Assembly (NCBI RefSeq): GCF_002499975.2
Contig: NZ_CP052766.1
Location: forward strand, 3,038,001-3,102,000
Direction of reading: 5' to 3'
DNA length: 64,000 nucleotides
From: Alteromonas pelagimontana
Lineage (GTDB): Bacteria; Pseudomonadota; Gammaproteobacteria; Enterobacterales; Alteromonadaceae
Translations under genes and position numbers: made by a program
Part shown: piece after piece, positions 9,559 through 17,924 of the stretch
Layout of the letters: every line of letters begins with the position of its first letter
Position numbering within the stretch: the first letter of the stretch is position 1
Notes under the pieces: model-generated
What the model saw: only the letters and a program-made list of their open reading frames with translations
Databases searched by the model: none
Told to the model about the DNA's origin: nothing

Positions 9559-10728
9559 TTAATTTGCTCTGGAACCGGGAAGGATTATCCCGCCACTCGA
9601 TCCTACTTCAACCGAGCCTGGGGTAGCGCCAAGCCCGTCATCCACAAATTGGCTTCTTGCTAATCGTAAGATGCCGCCTTTCATCCTTCGCCAGTCACCT
9701 TCTAATACTCTGGCAATTGAGTACTTCGGCTTGGTCTCAACAACCTCTACAGTACCAACCAACAGCTCTTTATACCCCAGCGATTCACCATGGTAGGGAT
9801 CAATCAGCTTTTCGCCACGTTGGAACGCGGAGTACGTTTGACCTGCTTCAATAAATCCGCTGCCGACATTGATGGTGACTTCGTTTAATGATGTACTAAT
9901 TATCCGCAGAGGGTAGATAGCATCAATGATCTGCTCACTAATTTTTTTTCCCGTTTGTTCGAGCCCCTCGCTTGCATATACTGAAAGCGCGCCCTGTTTC
10001 ATTACTTGTCGTGTGGCTAGTAAAATTACGCTGTATTTTACTATGCCCGAAGGGATTTCGCCGAGACGTTCGCCGGTAAGGCTTAGTGCGTATTCGCCGC
10101 CTTCAGGCGCCTGCGCATTTTCCTTATACTCGCCAACGATCAAATAATCTAGCCCCATCACCTGGCCAATTCTAATTTGCTCTTTTTGCGAAGCATCACT
10201 ACTTAACAGTAGCGCTTTTTCTTGTTCGTATTCATCGTTGTGCTGACGATCGAGCACAGCGAATCGGCGGCTGGAAACAAGCGCGGCCTGTAGCCCGTCG
10301 GTGAGGTCGCTACTATTTATCCCTGAAAAGGGTGAAACTACAATTTTTCGCCGTTTTTCGGACGCTGGGCCGGGCGAATTATATTCAGCAAAGTAGACAT
10401 CCAATGTGGCCGTACATCTTTGGTCGCAGGTTATGTCAGCAATTTCGTAACCTTTTACGCCACCACGGGTTTTTAGCGACGTGCCTCCAGACAGAGAGTG
10501 TTGCGTCTCGACGTTTCCGTTCGTCTTTTGCTGCATCATCAGTCGGATTTGTTCATGATCCACGTCTACGCCTTTAAACTGACCTACCGCAGAAATGAGG
10601 GCATCTTCAGTCGCTAAATGTTCGTTGGCACCATAACCCGTAGCACTGACTGTCACTATTCGTTCCGAAGAGGCGAAGGCTGCTGCTGACAAGCTTGCCA
10701 GCAGCAGAACACATTTAAAAGTTTTCAT
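9559..10728 (-). CDS. Secreted CsgG/FlgT-like protein of the LpoB envelope operon
   Basis: This 389-residue protein has a signal peptide (cleavage probably after AFA near residue 19). The middle part (KIVVSPFSGINSSDLTDGLQ, then SSRRFAVLDRQ and IGQVMGLDYLIVGEYKE) has the pattern of the CsgG/TolB-N/FlgT-middle fold, which occurs in outer-membrane-associated assembly factors. There is no lipobox, so it is probably soluble in the periplasm. Its ATG overlaps the preceding gene by 14 bases, which suggests translational coupling. It is the last of four genes read leftward from 14198. Its exact role is unknown. Confidence 0.65.
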   Translation of the reverse strand: MKTFKCVLLLASLSAAAFASSERIVTVSATGYGANEHLATEDALISAVGQFKGVDVDHEQIRLMMQQKTNGNVETQHSLSGGTSLKTRGGVKGYEIADITCDQRCTATLDVYFAEYNSPGPASEKRRKIVVSPFSGINSSDLTDGLQAALVSSRRFAVLDRQHNDEYEQEKALLLSSDASQKEQIRIGQVMGLDYLIVGEYKENAQAPEGGEYALSLTGERLGEIPSGIVKYSVILLATRQVMKQGALSVYASEGLEQTGKKISEQIIDAIYPLRIISTSLNEVTINVGSGFIEAGQTYSAFQRGEKLIDPYHGESLGYKELLVGTVEVVETKPKYSIARVLEGDWRRMKGGILRLARSQFVDDGLGATPGSVEVGSSGGIILPGSRAN

Positions 10729-12106
10729 CGTCGCTATCTAACCCTTCATTGCTGCCCACTTTGTAGCGCGTGTCTTTCCCGGTACTTTTTGGCGAGCTAC
10801 GTTTTACGCCTTCTTTAAAGCTTCGCGTTGATTTTTCCGTTTCAGGATGCCATAACATAACCACGCCGTTGATTTCCCGGTTAGTGATAGGGTGTTTAAC
10901 AGTCCATTGAAACGCTGTTTGTATTCCCACTAAACCTTTTACAGAAGAGGTCATTTGAGACATTTGCTGGGTTTCATTGATTAGTTTTGTGACCGTTTCT
11001 TCTACAGTCTCAGTATCGCGGTTTTCTGTTAGCGTAGCGGTGGAGTCTTTTCGGCGATCTTTGCCCTTCGTTTGCTCAGATTCCACTTTTCCTCTTAAGT
11101 TGTACGCTTCCGCAAAGTTTGCCAGCGCACTGTTACGAGCAGAAATAAAGCTGAATTCGCGATTGTCCACACAAGACTCATAGTCACTAGGGTTACAGTC
11201 GTTTCCGGCCATACCAAAAGACGCCAGTACTGGATAACCTTTTTCATCCCAAAGTACTTTGGTTCCTATAGTGAACATCAGATTTTCTTTGTTCTGGACA
11301 AGATATTCGTTAATAGGCTGTTTGGCGCGATTAGGTTGAGGAGTGATGTTCCCCTTGCTTTGTCTGAAATCTGCCAGCATATTTTTCATTTTATTTGACG
11401 TTGCAATCACTACAGCAACTGCGGTATTGCCTTCGTCGTCTGTCGCTTCATACGACTTCAAGGTCATGGTGCCGCTGATATCTCCTCTTGCTCGCGTTGA
11501 GATGGTTTGAGTAATGGCCTTCTGCATCATGAGCTTTCGTTTCGTCGGAGGAGCTGAAGCGTATTGAGCTGGATCTACCCCCAGCTCTTCCAACTCTTCA
11601 TTAATTACTGCATCGCTTAGCGCCACTAACTTATCCAGTACAGCCCCCAGCATATTGGAGCTTTGCATCTCTTCTGGAGAAAATTCAGGTAACTGGTTCG
11701 ATTTAAACGAACGTCGAATGGTTTCTGAAGAAACATCGAGATAAAGTTGACGCAAAAGTTCCTCGCGCGCTTTTTGCAACGCTTCCTGATATGCCAGCAC
11801 GCGAGCATCTCCCCACCCGGGATGAGTGGGGCGAACTGAAATCATCGCTGCACCGGAATAAATAAACACTTGTTTGCCTTTCTGACGAAATTGCTCCCTT
11901 TTCCTATCCACGAAAGCTGTAGCCTGCTCGCTAACATGAGCATAAGCGTCATCTATGCCAGTATTTTCTTTTACTTCTTCAACAGTTGCGGCAGGTTCTT
12001 GGGGAGATTCCACCGCAGGATCAGCTATGTTTTCCGGTGAAGTTTGAGCATATACAGCTAGTGGGGAAAGTAGCGTAATTAAAGTAATGAGGAGGCTGGT
12101 TTTCAT
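10715..12106 (-). CDS. Uncharacterised secreted protein of the LpoB envelope operon
   Basis: This 463-residue protein starts with a signal peptide (cleaved near AVYAQ, residue 21), followed by an acidic Pro/Glu-rich linker (residues 25-50) and a conserved-looking body with WGDARVLAYQEALQKAREEL. The stretch HPITNREINGVVMLWHPETE lies near the C-terminus. I know of no assigned function. It has AAGGA 5 bases before the ATG, follows the LpoB-like gene by 51 bases and overlaps the next gene by 14, so it is part of the same operon and probably acts in the envelope with its neighbours. Confidence 0.6.
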   Translation of the reverse strand: MKTSLLITLITLLSPLAVYAQTSPENIADPAVESPQEPAATVEEVKENTGIDDAYAHVSEQATAFVDRKREQFRQKGKQVFIYSGAAMISVRPTHPGWGDARVLAYQEALQKAREELLRQLYLDVSSETIRRSFKSNQLPEFSPEEMQSSNMLGAVLDKLVALSDAVINEELEELGVDPAQYASAPPTKRKLMMQKAITQTISTRARGDISGTMTLKSYEATDDEGNTAVAVVIATSNKMKNMLADFRQSKGNITPQPNRAKQPINEYLVQNKENLMFTIGTKVLWDEKGYPVLASFGMAGNDCNPSDYESCVDNREFSFISARNSALANFAEAYNLRGKVESEQTKGKDRRKDSTATLTENRDTETVEETVTKLINETQQMSQMTSSVKGLVGIQTAFQWTVKHPITNREINGVVMLWHPETEKSTRSFKEGVKRSSPKSTGKDTRYKVGSNEGLDSDDENF

Positions 12107-12157
12107 GACAATCCTTAATTAAAAAGGCCATACCCGAAGAGTATTGCCTGTGGTCCC

Positions 12158-12778
12158 TTACCAAGTAACTGAATCGTTACTGACTTTTTTGGAAACCGGA
12201 TATTCACCTTCCCAATATGCAAGACCGGTTTCTAATTGGGTCAGGGTTAGCTGAAAATAATAATCAACTAGCTGATTGGAACGATCCAGCCGATTTGTAC
12301 GCTGGATGATCTTTCCGCTAAGGCTGAAATCCGGCGCAATAACTTGGCCGTCTTTTTTCACCGTGGTCTGATTGACCATTTTGGATTCATTCAGCTCCCG
12401 TACCCGGGCGGTCATTTCATCCTCTGCTCCGGACAACCCAATAGCGGTTGTAGTTAGAAATTTCCCACTGTTTAACAAACCGACACGGATTTTCTTGGTC
12501 AGCTGGTCGGTATCAATACGTTGGGAGGTGTCATTGATTATGTTGGATACTGCCATAATATAACGACCACCCTGTGCTGCTTGCGGGTGAACCAAAAGCG
12601 GACTACTGATGATATCGTTAAGTGCATCATTTGCAGCATTGTTGAAATCCGAAGAAGATAAGCCCGCAGTAACGTACTCACCAGAGCGAGTATCTACCAC
12701 CTCGGTACTTTTGCAGCCATTAAGGAACAACGCTGCCGCTACCATAACCAAACAGGATTTCTGGTTTATTATTTTCAT
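12158..12778 (-). CDS. LpoB-like penicillin-binding-protein activator lipoprotein
   Basis: This roughly 206-residue lipoprotein has lipobox LNGC near residue 21. The mature part matches the LpoB family: YIMAVSNIINDTSQRIDTDQ, KIRVGLLNSGKF and a final YWEGEYPVSKKV. In enterobacteria LpoB is an outer-membrane lipoprotein that stimulates PBP1b, but here the genomic setting differs (COG3014 operon), so it may serve another complex. The ATG at 12778 is preferred over a TTG at 12802, which has no ribosome binding site and would place charged residues ahead of a normal lipoprotein signal. It follows the COG3014 gene by 28 bases. Confidence 0.75.
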   Translation of the reverse strand: MKIINQKSCLVMVAAALFLNGCKSTEVVDTRSGEYVTAGLSSSDFNNAANDALNDIISSPLLVHPQAAQGGRYIMAVSNIINDTSQRIDTDQLTKKIRVGLLNSGKFLTTTAIGLSGAEDEMTARVRELNESKMVNQTTVKKDGQVIAPDFSLSGKIIQRTNRLDRSNQLVDYYFQLTLTQLETGLAYWEGEYPVSKKVSNDSVTW

Positions 12779-12806
12779 TTTTTTAATCTCTTTTAGCTTC
12801 AATTTC

Positions 12807-14198
12807 TTACATTAAGTGGATGGTAGGCGTTACCAGCGGATTCATTGCCTTTACATACACAACACCGGCATTAGGTTCTGTTAATTCGACTTCTAATGGT
12901 GTGGTGAGATGTTCTGCGGCAATTTTTACGCGGCCATCGGCAGGGCGAGGTAACATTACGGCCTGAAAGTTTTTAGGCAATAGAGACCAGGAACGCGTGT
13001 CTGCCTCTGTTGATAAACCTTGAACAAAACCCGCAGCCAATCCCAGAAGGGGGTTATGGTCGTTAATTTGTTTTTGAGCAACCGTTTTTATCGCCGTACG
13101 TGTGATTTCACGCGTGAGAATCAGTGGGAATTTATCTTTAAAGTCAGCCTGAATAATTCTGTCCATGTCTGCAACAGAAGTGGCCTGAATATCATTAACG
13201 GAAAATACGCCGAGAGTTTCCTCCCGCTCTTTCAGTTTAGGTAAAGCGACGCCAGCATAGTTGATATTGCTAGACACGAGGTATAAAGGTAGGTTTATTT
13301 CGAAAGCCTCTTTCTGAGTGGCTTCACCATTTTCTATAATGACCCACAGGTAATCGTTTTGCGCAGTGGGATTTGCTCTTAGCGACTTCGCATAATCTAA
13401 GGTGTCCTTAGCAGCCAGAGAACCTGTCAGTGCTACTACGCGCTCAAAGCTGTCGATGGCTTTTTCAATATCTGCTGCGTCGTTCGCATGACGTAGAAAG
13501 AACAGGCCATGCATAAAGGTGGAAAACGGGTTAACATAGCCGTCATAGGCTTTCCAACCTGACATATCGATACCTTGTTGTGCCAACAAATCATTGGCGC
13601 TAGCAACGCTTTTATCTATATCGCTAGCTTCCGCATCCTCGTCATCTTTTTGATTTTCCAGCTCTTCCTTAGACTTGTTAATCTGCTTTGCAAAAAACTC
13701 TGCGGCTCGACGCTGGCGGTCATCAGAACGGTTCCATTCCACACGAGCATTGGCAATGTCGCCTAGGGCCTCGAAATTGATAGCCTTATATGTGTTTACC
13801 ATTACGGCATCGTAAAGTGTTTGTTCGTAATCCAGGAACGTATCATTAGTCAGCATCGAACCTATTTGCTCGCCTCCTGACTCAAGTACGTTTTCTGTAT
13901 CTTCGCTATACATCACATCTTCGATCATATCGAAATAATTAGTGCTGGAGGCAAAGTCACCCTTCATGCGGTATAGCAAACCAGCTTGCATTGCCCAAAG
14001 TTGGTCATCAACGCTTTTCTTTTCAGGGTCGAATCCTGATTCTGTCTGAGCAAAAGAGATTGCGCCATCAAGATTATGTTGCTGTAAGTTTGTATAAAGA
14101 GGCGAGTTGGAAGTACCAGTACTACCGGTTAAATCTGATGTGCTGACACATCCAGACAAAAGAATTACAGGTATAATGGAAGCAAGACAACGCTTCAT
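12807..14198 (-). CDS. COG3014-family lipoprotein
   Basis: This 463-residue lipoprotein has lipobox LLSGC near residue 17. The body has TPR-like helical repeats (GAISFAQTESGF, LLYRMKGDFASSTNYFDMIE, AINFEALGDIANARVEW), an acidic coiled stretch (ELENQKDDEDAEASD), and a beta-rich end that runs to NPLVTPTIHLM. This is the layout of the COG3014 family, which is regularly encoded just upstream of an LpoB-like gene in marine gammaproteobacteria. Function is unknown. The ATG at 14198 has AAGGA 7 bases upstream, better placed than for the ATG at 14204. It is the first gene of the four-gene operon. Confidence 0.75.
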   Translation of the reverse strand: MKRCLASIIPVILLSGCVSTSDLTGSTGTSNSPLYTNLQQHNLDGAISFAQTESGFDPEKKSVDDQLWAMQAGLLYRMKGDFASSTNYFDMIEDVMYSEDTENVLESGGEQIGSMLTNDTFLDYEQTLYDAVMVNTYKAINFEALGDIANARVEWNRSDDRQRRAAEFFAKQINKSKEELENQKDDEDAEASDIDKSVASANDLLAQQGIDMSGWKAYDGYVNPFSTFMHGLFFLRHANDAADIEKAIDSFERVVALTGSLAAKDTLDYAKSLRANPTAQNDYLWVIIENGEATQKEAFEINLPLYLVSSNINYAGVALPKLKEREETLGVFSVNDIQATSVADMDRIIQADFKDKFPLILTREITRTAIKTVAQKQINDHNPLLGLAAGFVQGLSTEADTRSWSLLPKNFQAVMLPRPADGRVKIAAEHLTTPLEVELTEPNAGVVYVKAMNPLVTPTIHLM

Positions 14199-14271
14199 GA
14201 ACATTTCCTTATGAGAGTTATATGATTAATTTAGAAATCGGATTTAGCAGTACATGTACTTGGTTAAAAAA

Positions 14272-14394
14272 CTAATGCGATAATCTAAGGAGCTTATTTT
14301 TATTGACTTCAACCATCTCGGGGATGCTAACTTCACTACAGGCTGTCAGTAATTCAACTGAGGTCGCTAACAAAAAACCAATTAATTTCAACAT
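14272..14394 (-). CDS. Possible small lipoprotein (40 residues)
   Basis: A short frame encodes a hydrophobic start (MLKLIGFLLATSVELLTAC) that looks like a lipoprotein signal with lipobox LTAC, then about 20 polar residues. It resembles entericidin-type small lipoproteins in length and shape only. No clear ribosome binding site is seen and it lies just upstream of the COG3014 operon on the same strand. It could be chance. Confidence 0.25.
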   Translation of the reverse strand: MLKLIGFLLATSVELLTACSEVSIPEMVEVNKNKLLRLSH

Positions 14395-14782
14395 GGTGAT
14401 ACTGTCAATTTTTAAGTGAAGTATTGATAGAAGGACGTGGGGAAACTGAGACACATCCTTGTCACAATACAACTATTTTCGGGCGGAGATATTACCTAAC
14501 AAAACTTAATCTTGGGTATGAAATAAAATGCGCTAGTATAAACGCGAGTGGGTGAAATGTGTTGGCGCCCGCAAAGAGAAAGGCTTTCGACATATAACCT
14601 TAAATATTTCACAATTGATAAGATGAAAGACTGCTGAATTTTTATTCATTCATACTTGCCCTGATGCTCTGACAGCCTCAATTGAAGAATAAATATCTCT
14701 ATATCAACCTATTTAACTAAAACTTTAGCACTTGGTTGAAAAATAAAGCTAATGGAAAGTTGTCGAGTCTTGCATCAACTAT
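14395..14782. other. Intergenic region without a recognised gene
   Basis: AT-rich sequence between the possible small lipoprotein and the end of the tetR-like gene. I see no gene, strong hairpin or repeat. Confidence 0.4.
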
Positions 14783-15397
14783 TTAGCTCAAAAGGTACGA
14801 AACTGACTTCCCCGTGGCACTAGCTACAGCTAACGCTCTCGCTTTCGGCAAGCCAGAAAATGCGGCTGCAGATAATCCCTGAAGTGTTACCACTATGTAA
14901 TCAGCAAGAAAATCCGCTTTATCCGGATATTGCTGAAGAACGAAGTCTTTAATGTATATTCTGGATAGCTCCAAATACTTATTGGAAACCGCTCGAGCCT
15001 TGTTATCATCAGCCCTCAGCCCCTCTGCTACCATACATCCTTTTTTTAAGTCCGACTGCGTATACAGTTCTGCAGCACGTTGAATAAGTTCACTCAGTGC
15101 TTCAACAGTATCTCTTCCATCTGACAGTATTTCGTCTGCTGGTAAATTCCCTTCAGCAATATAGGCTTCGAGACACATCTCAAAAAGATTCACTTTACTA
15201 CCATATGCTGCGTAGAGGCTTGGTGGATTAATTCCCAGCGTCCGGGTAAGTTCAGCTATACCAACAGCATCAAAGCCGCGCTGGTGAAATAAATCCTTCG
15301 CTATTAAAGTCCCTTTCTCTTTATCAAAGATTCTTCTCGAGCCTTGCCTTTCACTTTTCCGCACGCTTTCTTGAGGATGGGATTTTGGGGTTATCAT
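14783..15397 (-). CDS. TetR family transcriptional regulator
   Basis: This 204-residue protein has an N-terminal helix-turn-helix typical of TetR (FHQRGFDAVGIAELTRTLGI, then NPPSLYAAYGSKVNLFEMCL) and a ligand-binding C-terminal part with GCMVAEGLRADD. It resembles the subgroup that controls short-chain dehydrogenases and electrophile-responsive genes. It is divergent from the SDR gene at 15613. Palindromic sites over that gene's promoter (15562-15603) are its likely operators, giving repression relieved by a small molecule. Confidence 0.85.
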   Translation of the reverse strand: MITPKSHPQESVRKSERQGSRRIFDKEKGTLIAKDLFHQRGFDAVGIAELTRTLGINPPSLYAAYGSKVNLFEMCLEAYIAEGNLPADEILSDGRDTVEALSELIQRAAELYTQSDLKKGCMVAEGLRADDNKARAVSNKYLELSRIYIKDFVLQQYPDKADFLADYIVVTLQGLSAAAFSGLPKARALAVASATGKSVSYLLS

Positions 15398-15549
15398 AAT
15401 CTTGCCTATTTCTAATTTTTCACAGCGGACTTCTTTACCCAGAAGGCGTAAAGAGGTGTCAGATTATCTCCGCATCGTCAAATGTTACCATGTTTCTGCA
15501 GCGCCAACGATTTACACGATTAAGTGATTTTTCGCCCAAAAAATGAACG

Positions 15550-15603
15550 TTGACACTTGCTATTGTAGTGACTACTATAGTTATCTTTAGTGATCACTAC
15601 AAT
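15550..15603 (+). promoter_or_regulatory. Sigma-70 promoter with overlapping TetR-type operators
   Basis: TTGACA (15550-15555), a 17-base spacer and TACTAT (15573-15578) form a near-consensus promoter for the SDR gene. ATTGTAGTGA occurs at 15562-15571 and inverted (TCACTACAAT) at 15594-15603, and TAGTGATCACTA at 15588-15599 is a perfect palindrome. The sites overlap the -10 box and the start of transcription, as expected for repression by the divergent TetR protein. Confidence 0.7.
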
Positions 15604-15612
15604 AGGTTTGTA

Positions 15613-16356
15613 ATGTTAAGTATTAATGGAAAAATAGCGCTTGTAACGGGCGCGAGTAGCGGGATCGGTTTTGCTATCGCAAAACATTTGTCAGAAAATG
15701 GCCTGAAGGTAGTAATCACTGGAAGAAGGCAAGGCGCGCTAGACGAGGCCGTTCAGAAACTCGGGAATGGCGTCATCGGCATTGTATCTGATGTTACTTC
15801 GCAAAGTAGCTTAAATAATCTCTATGCAAAAATTCATGAGCAATTTGGTCAGTTAGACATATTAGTAGCAAATGCCGGGGGAGGGGAGCACGCACCTTTG
15901 GGGCAAATCACAGAGGAGCAAATCGACAAACAATTTTCTACCAATGTAAAGGGAGTGGTATTTACCCTTCAGGAAGCTCTGCCCATTTTTGGTGAGTCTG
16001 CGAGTGTGATTATTATTGGCTCATCTGCCTCAATTGATCCTGGCGCCACTATGAGTATCTATGGTGGAACGAAAGCAGCAGTAAGAAACATGGTGCGTTC
16101 CTGGGTAAGCGAGCTGAAAGGGAAAGGCATTCGCATCAACATAGTAAGCCCCGGCCCGACAAACACTGATTCTCTCAAAGAAGCATTTGGAGAAAATGTC
16201 GAGGCTGGTTTAGCTTATTTAACGGATAAGAGCCCGATCGGCAGAATCGGAGAGCCTGCAGAAATTGCCTCAGTTGTTGCTTTTCTAGCTAGTGATTCAG
16301 CCAGTTATATAAACGGCGTGGAATTATTCGTAGATGGGGGAGCGTCACAAATATGA
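15613..16356 (+). CDS. Short-chain dehydrogenase/reductase (SDR)
   Basis: This is a classical SDR of about 247 residues. It shows the NAD(P)-binding TGASSGIG at residues 12-19, NAG at the end of beta-4 (LVANAGGG), a catalytic Ser (IIIGSSAS), YGGTK as the YxxxK active site, and the C-terminal INGVELFVDGGAS. The substrate cannot be told. The ATG at 15613 is right because earlier in-frame codons lie inside the promoter. The VOC gene follows after 13 bases and is probably co-transcribed. Confidence 0.88.
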   Translation: MLSINGKIALVTGASSGIGFAIAKHLSENGLKVVITGRRQGALDEAVQKLGNGVIGIVSDVTSQSSLNNLYAKIHEQFGQLDILVANAGGGEHAPLGQITEEQIDKQFSTNVKGVVFTLQEALPIFGESASVIIIGSSASIDPGATMSIYGGTKAAVRNMVRSWVSELKGKGIRINIVSPGPTNTDSLKEAFGENVEAGLAYLTDKSPIGRIGEPAEIASVVAFLASDSASYINGVELFVDGGASQI

Positions 16357-16369
16357 AGGTTTACCTGTT

Positions 16370-16765
16370 ATGAGTTTACTAGATCATATTGAAATTCCTG
16401 TGGCTGATGGTCCATCAGTCAAAGCATTTTACGAGCATACCCTTAAAGGATTAGGAATGTCTGTTGTAGTGGATATTCCTCCCGAGCACAACAAACACGG
16501 TGGGATGCGCTGTGGCTTTGGAGTAGATGATTATCCATGCTTCTGGATCCACGATAATGCTGAGACTAAGGCCTCTTTACATATTGCTTTTACAGCAAAA
16601 TCCCATGAACAAGTCAACGAACTCTTCAGGCTGGCTTTAGAAAGTGGGGGGAAAGACAACGGTTTGCCTGGGATAAGACAGCATTATCATAATAATTATT
16701 ATGCGGCTTATGTTTTAGATCCCGAAGGGAACAATATTGAGTTTGTGTGTCAAAAAAATAGTTAA
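16370..16765 (+). CDS. VOC family (glyoxalase/bleomycin-resistance fold) protein
   Basis: This 131-residue single-module VOC protein begins LLDHIEIPVADGPSVKAFYE and ends YAAYVLDPEGNNIEFVCQ, with the usual beta-alpha-beta-beta-beta pairs. His at residue 6 and Glu near the C-terminus are the expected metal ligands. The reaction is unknown. I chose the ATG at 16370 because the family starts at this point and AAGG lies 10 bases upstream, partly inside the end of the SDR gene. It forms a two-gene unit with that SDR. Confidence 0.82.
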   Translation: MSLLDHIEIPVADGPSVKAFYEHTLKGLGMSVVVDIPPEHNKHGGMRCGFGVDDYPCFWIHDNAETKASLHIAFTAKSHEQVNELFRLALESGGKDNGLPGIRQHYHNNYYAAYVLDPEGNNIEFVCQKNS

Positions 16766-17363
16766 AAGATAAATTCCTGGCAATGTTTGTTGCTGTACTC
16801 ATTGCCCAGTCGTGCCCCTGGTGTTTGTCCGTTCATCTCATTGACTATCACCAAAGTGTTGGATAACTTTAATAATGGCCGCAGCGTCAGTGCAAATCCG
16901 GTGGAATATCTCTGCTGCCTGTTTGTGCGAAGCTGACAATTAGGTGCAGAGGAGTCGTTGGGACTGTGATTGAAGGTGTGAGTTTTGGCTTGCAGTTATA
17001 AACGGGCTGAAGAAGTGAGGGCCAGACTATTTCTATCGCCTGCTGCGCCCGGCATCAATTGAAAAAAAGGGACATTATAATAAGGACCTGGAAAGCGGCC
17101 AAAAGCCAGTTCATGTACAGTGACCGGATACTAGTATGATATCCAGCCACTTACACATGAAACTTGAATATTTGGGTTTACAGGGTAAGAGTGGTTAAAA
17201 CTTCATCGCAGTTGAAAAGTAAGCAAAACTTTCTCATCCGAAACGCCCTAAAATCATCCCTGATGGCTCTGCCGGAGCATCCTTAATCCCTTGCTCCAGA
17301 AGTTCGGCTAAGAAAATCTCACTTATCGTTTAAAAAGCATCCGCGGTCTCTCCTTGTCGTGGC
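16766..17363. other. 600-bp intergenic region with a repeat and no gene
   Basis: No coding sequence is convincing. The right part holds copy 1 of repeat family B (17198-17319). The left part shows no recognised signal. Confidence 0.45.
17198..17319 (-). repeat. Intergenic repeat family B, copy 1
   Basis: Read on the minus strand, this stretch matches 55467-55590 on the plus strand along its length, including GAACTTCTGGAGCA, TGCTCCGGCAGAGCCATCAG and ATGATTTT, except for an extra roughly 10 bases in the loop between GGAGCA and TGCTCC. GGAGCA and TGCTCC can pair as a hairpin. The two copies lie in opposite orientation, both downstream of genes. It appears to be a dispersed intergenic repeat. 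Confidence 0.6.
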
Positions 17364-17924
17364 TTAGCCGACCTGTCTTCTAAAGCAAGTGTCGCTATGG
17401 TCGTTGGTAATACCTACCGCCTGCATCCAGGCATAAACGATAGTGGGACCCACAAATTTGAAACCACGTTTTTTCATCGACTTAGAAATAACGCCAGAGA
17501 GTTCCGTTTGTGTATTTAGAAAACTCCCTAGAATCACCTTGCCGTTCGTAAAAGACCAACAGTAAGTGGAAAAATCTTCACCTGATGCCTGCATATTGTT
17601 GAAGATTTTTGCGCCCTGAATGGTCGCTTCAATTTTGGCTCTTGAGCGCACTATTTTTGAATTGTTCATAAGCGATTCAACTTTCGGTTCATCAAAACTC
17701 GCCACCTTTTTAGGATCGAACCCTTCGAATGCTTCGCGAAAGGCTTCCCGTTTTCGTAAGATGATTTCCCAGGATAAACCTGCTTGAAAACCCTCCAACA
17801 TTAACGTTTCCCACAATAATCGACTGTCTCTCACTGGTACGCCCCATTCGGTGTCGTGATAGTGTTTCATCAAGTCGCTACCCGCGGCCCACGTGCATCG
17901 AGGCAAGTTTACTTCGTCGGTCAA
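17364..17924 (-). CDS. tag: DNA-3-methyladenine glycosylase I
   Basis: This 186-residue enzyme removes 3-methyladenine from alkylated DNA (base excision repair, cytoplasm). The zinc site is visible: Cys in RCTW, His in HDTEWG and the C-terminal His/Cys in NDHSDTCFR. The catalytic-region Glu lies in LEGFQAGLSWEIIL. The start is a TTG at 17924 that overlaps the stop of the upstream gene (TTGA), with GGAG 8 bases ahead inside that gene, so it is translationally coupled. It is the last gene of a four-gene leftward unit with an SDR, a VOC protein and a saccharopine-dehydrogenase-like protein, an unusual setting for tag. Confidence 0.92.
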   Translation of the reverse strand: MTDEVNLPRCTWAAGSDLMKHYHDTEWGVPVRDSRLLWETLMLEGFQAGLSWEIILRKREAFREAFEGFDPKKVASFDEPKVESLMNNSKIVRSRAKIEATIQGAKIFNNMQASGEDFSTYCWSFTNGKVILGSFLNTQTELSGVISKSMKKRGFKFVGPTIVYAWMQAVGITNDHSDTCFRRQVG

